Source: an uncultured Solobacterium sp.
Lineage (GTDB): Bacteria > Bacillota_I > Bacilli_A > Erysipelotrichales > Erysipelotrichaceae
DNA: 6,287 nt
NCBI GenBank assembly: GCA_937910655.1
Contig: CALEMV010000328.1
Location: forward strand, 1-6,287
Direction of reading: 5' to 3'
The notes beneath the pieces were generated by a model. That model ran no database searches and was not told the origin of the DNA. It was given only the letters and a program-made list of their open reading frames with translations. Of this stretch, positions 4,643 to 6,287 are shown piece after piece (positions within the stretch are counted from its first letter, which is position 1; every line of letters begins with the position of its first letter). The translations under genes and the position numbers were made by a program.

Positions 4643-6287
4643 TTATTTGGTATTCACTGATGCATAGTATCCTGCTAGCCGTCCAGAGGTTAACGCATAT
4701 CCCTGCGCAACACCACCATATGTCACATATGCTTTCTTAGACGCAAATAATACACCCATGGAGTCATTACCAACCGCATACACATTTGAAATAGGTTCGT
4801 GTTCCTTTGTTAATACGTTGAAGTTTTCATCTACATCCAATCCACCTGTTGTGGAGTAGATATACGCTGCTCCTTTGATGGCATAGAACTTTCCATTTGT
4901 TTTGCCATGTACATCAGAAATTGATAGTTTAAAGCCCAATTTATCTCCTAATTCGGAAATCGATTCAGCTGTAATTACATCATCATACTTTTCACCGATT
5001 GCTAGAATATTTTCAATATTTGGAATCGGTGTATTCACTTCATAACTACCACCCTGTGATAAAAATGTTGGCTTATGGAAGGAAGACATACCACTTGTCT
5101 TCATTTTTGTGATCTCTTCTGCATTATAGATGGTATAAAATTCTTTCCCCGCTAACCATGCATTAAACGATAAATTATTTCCAGCCATTTCATTAAATAA
5201 ATTTCCTGAAGAATCCACCATGACTGCATTAGTATCTAAAAGTAATGAGGTGAGAATTGCTTTGTCATCTGCACTCACATCATCACTGCGGATAATATTG
5301 GCAATCTGTACAATATGTGTCTCAACCCCTGCATCAGGATTCATAACTACTCCACCAGAAGCTTCTGCCATTTGAATCCCTGCGCCATTGCACTGTGTCA
5401 TACCATAGGTATGCCATACACTTCCTGTATATTTCTGACACATCTCTTCATTTCCAAGAAAGCCACCAGTCGCTAGTATTACAGACTTTCCATAAATTTC
5501 ATAGGTTGTACCATCATACGAAACAGCTTTTACACCAACCACTTTTCCATCAGTATCTTTTAGTAACTCTTTTGCGGTCAACTCTGTCATATATTCGTTT
5601 TTAGAATTTAGAGCAGTTGCTTGATTCATAGAGTTTATATATGCAGTATCTTTATCCGTTCCTGATTTATCCGTGTAGGTTGTCCATAATGGCCATAATT
5701 TTGGATGGTAGAAAGCAAACATCTTTTCACCAAAATGAAAATCATAATTTGTCTGTAACCAATCTAAAGTCTTACCTGATTCTTGAACGATTTTGCGAAT
5801 AATTTCTTCTTTGGCATCACCATCCGTATAGGAAAGCCAATCTTCAATCATATCCTCTTCATTCACAAAAGGATTTCCATCATTCAGCGCAACCTGTGTT
5901 TGTGGATTCACAGCCATAGCACCAGCAGACATCGCACCATTACCACCGATCTTAGCAGCTGAATCCATGCCAAATACACTCGCTCCATTACTAGCAGCAC
6001 TTAAATATGAAGAAATACCAGAAGAACCTAGACCGACCACAATTACATCGTAGCCATCTTTTTTAACAACATCTGTCGATTTTGGACTCTCCATCTTCCA
6101 TTCATCCGCATTACCACCATTTTCATTAATGATATTCTGTATGATATATTTTGCAGAGATACTAGATATTGTCGCACCAGTTATGTCATCAATATTGATA
6201 GATTGACTATTGATGATACGTGGAAATAATCGTTCCTCAATCGCTCTATAAATACTTGCAGTACTGCCTGAATTGATTGTCTTAATC
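4643..6287 (-). CDS. FMN-binding domain / FAD-dependent fumarate-reductase-like flavoprotein (N-terminus beyond window)
   Basis: The frame is open to the window end, giving 547 visible residues; the start lies outside. Visible residues 1-64 are the end of an FMN_bind (NqrC/RnfG-type) domain with D33-DITGAT-S, the motif where ApbE enzymes attach FMN to the last threonine (T39). The FAD domain of the fumarate/urocanate reductase superfamily follows: YDVIVVGLGSSG (about 79-90), an acidic M-D at the end of the second strand, GGNGAMSAGAMAVNP, then GKSVILATGGFLGN, and the C-terminal TTGGLDVDENFNVLT, VYAVGNDSMGV and GGVAQGYALTSGRLAG. This layout is typical of anaerobic extracytoplasmic reductases that pass electrons from bound FMN to an acceptor through FAD. 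The fumarate-site residues near TTGG and GGV look replaced, so the acceptor is unknown. Any signal peptide would lie in the missing part. The internal ATG at 6094 is not the true start, since it would cut off the FMN motif. Confidence 0.9.
   Translation of the reverse strand, partial: IKTINSGSTASIYRAIEERLFPRIINSQSINIDDITGATISSISAKYIIQNIINENGGNADEWKMESPKSTDVVKKDGYDVIVVGLGSSGISSYLSAASNGASVFGMDSAAKIGGNGAMSAGAMAVNPQTQVALNDGNPFVNEEDMIEDWLSYTDGDAKEEIIRKIVQESGKTLDWLQTNYDFHFGEKMFAFYHPKLWPLWTTYTDKSGTDKDTAYINSMNQATALNSKNEYMTELTAKELLKDTDGKVVGVKAVSYDGTTYEIYGKSVILATGGFLGNEEMCQKYTGSVWHTYGMTQCNGAGIQMAEASGGVVMNPDAGVETHIVQIANIIRSDDVSADDKAILTSLLLDTNAVMVDSSGNLFNEMAGNNLSFNAWLAGKEFYTIYNAEEITKMKTSGMSSFHKPTFLSQGGSYEVNTPIPNIENILAIGEKYDDVITAESISELGDKLGFKLSISDVHGKTNGKFYAIKGAAYIYSTTGGLDVDENFNVLTKEHEPISNVYAVGNDSMGVLFASKKAYVTYGGVAQGYALTSGRLAGYYASVNTK

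Noticed and set aside
5395..5604. Plus-strand open frame of 69 codons inside the flavoprotein gene
   Set aside because: It is antisense to a conserved FAD domain, has low complexity (Ser, His, Leu, Gln) and no ribosome site.
6092..6094. ATG at 6094 as the true start of the flavoprotein
   Set aside because: The upstream frame is open to the window edge and encodes a recognisable FMN attachment motif, so this is an internal methionine.

Overview
The window is AT-rich and every credible gene lies on the minus strand, so transcription runs from high to low coordinates. Strong AGGAGG-type ribosome sites, a Bacillus-type lipoprotein signal, Cof-type HAD and Trbp111-like families, and an FMN/FAD fumarate-reductase-like flavoprotein together suggest a low-GC Bacillota, probably an anaerobe. 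An Erysipelotrichia-like gut or oral bacterium is a guess from overall flavour, not something the sequence proves.

Layout in the direction of transcription: (1) 6287-4643 is a large flavoprotein whose N-terminus lies beyond the right edge. Its reading frame stays open to the window end, and this upstream part encodes an FMN-binding domain with the covalent-flavin motif DDITGAT. The FAD-binding reductase domain follows. A hairpin terminator comes next. (2) 4582-2574 is a tight four-gene run: a Cof-type HAD phosphatase, a flavin-reductase-like split-barrel protein, a 95-residue membrane protein with glycines every four residues in two helices, and a stand-alone MetRS-C/Trbp111-like tRNA-binding protein. 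The second to fourth genes touch or overlap. The run ends in a strong hairpin at about 2521-2559. (3) About 260 bases without a called gene hold several inverted repeats and some coding-like but broken reading frames. (4) 2312-1 is a three-gene ABC importer: lipoprotein substrate-binding protein, permease, and ATPase, the last cut by the left edge just after its switch histidine. These three overlap each other and are probably translationally coupled.

Functional reading: the importer belongs to the nitrate/sulfonate/taurine/HMP-type class (SsuABC/TauABC-like), but its substrate cannot be told from sequence. The big flavoprotein resembles fumarate and urocanate reductases in its fold, yet positions that bind dicarboxylate in fumarate reductase appear replaced, so its acceptor is probably something else. 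I found no RNA genes, CRISPR arrays, insertion sequences or prophage genes. Most of the window is ordinary metabolic and transport content; the points worth a second look are the flavoprotein active site, the glycine-zipper membrane protein and the structured region upstream of the importer.
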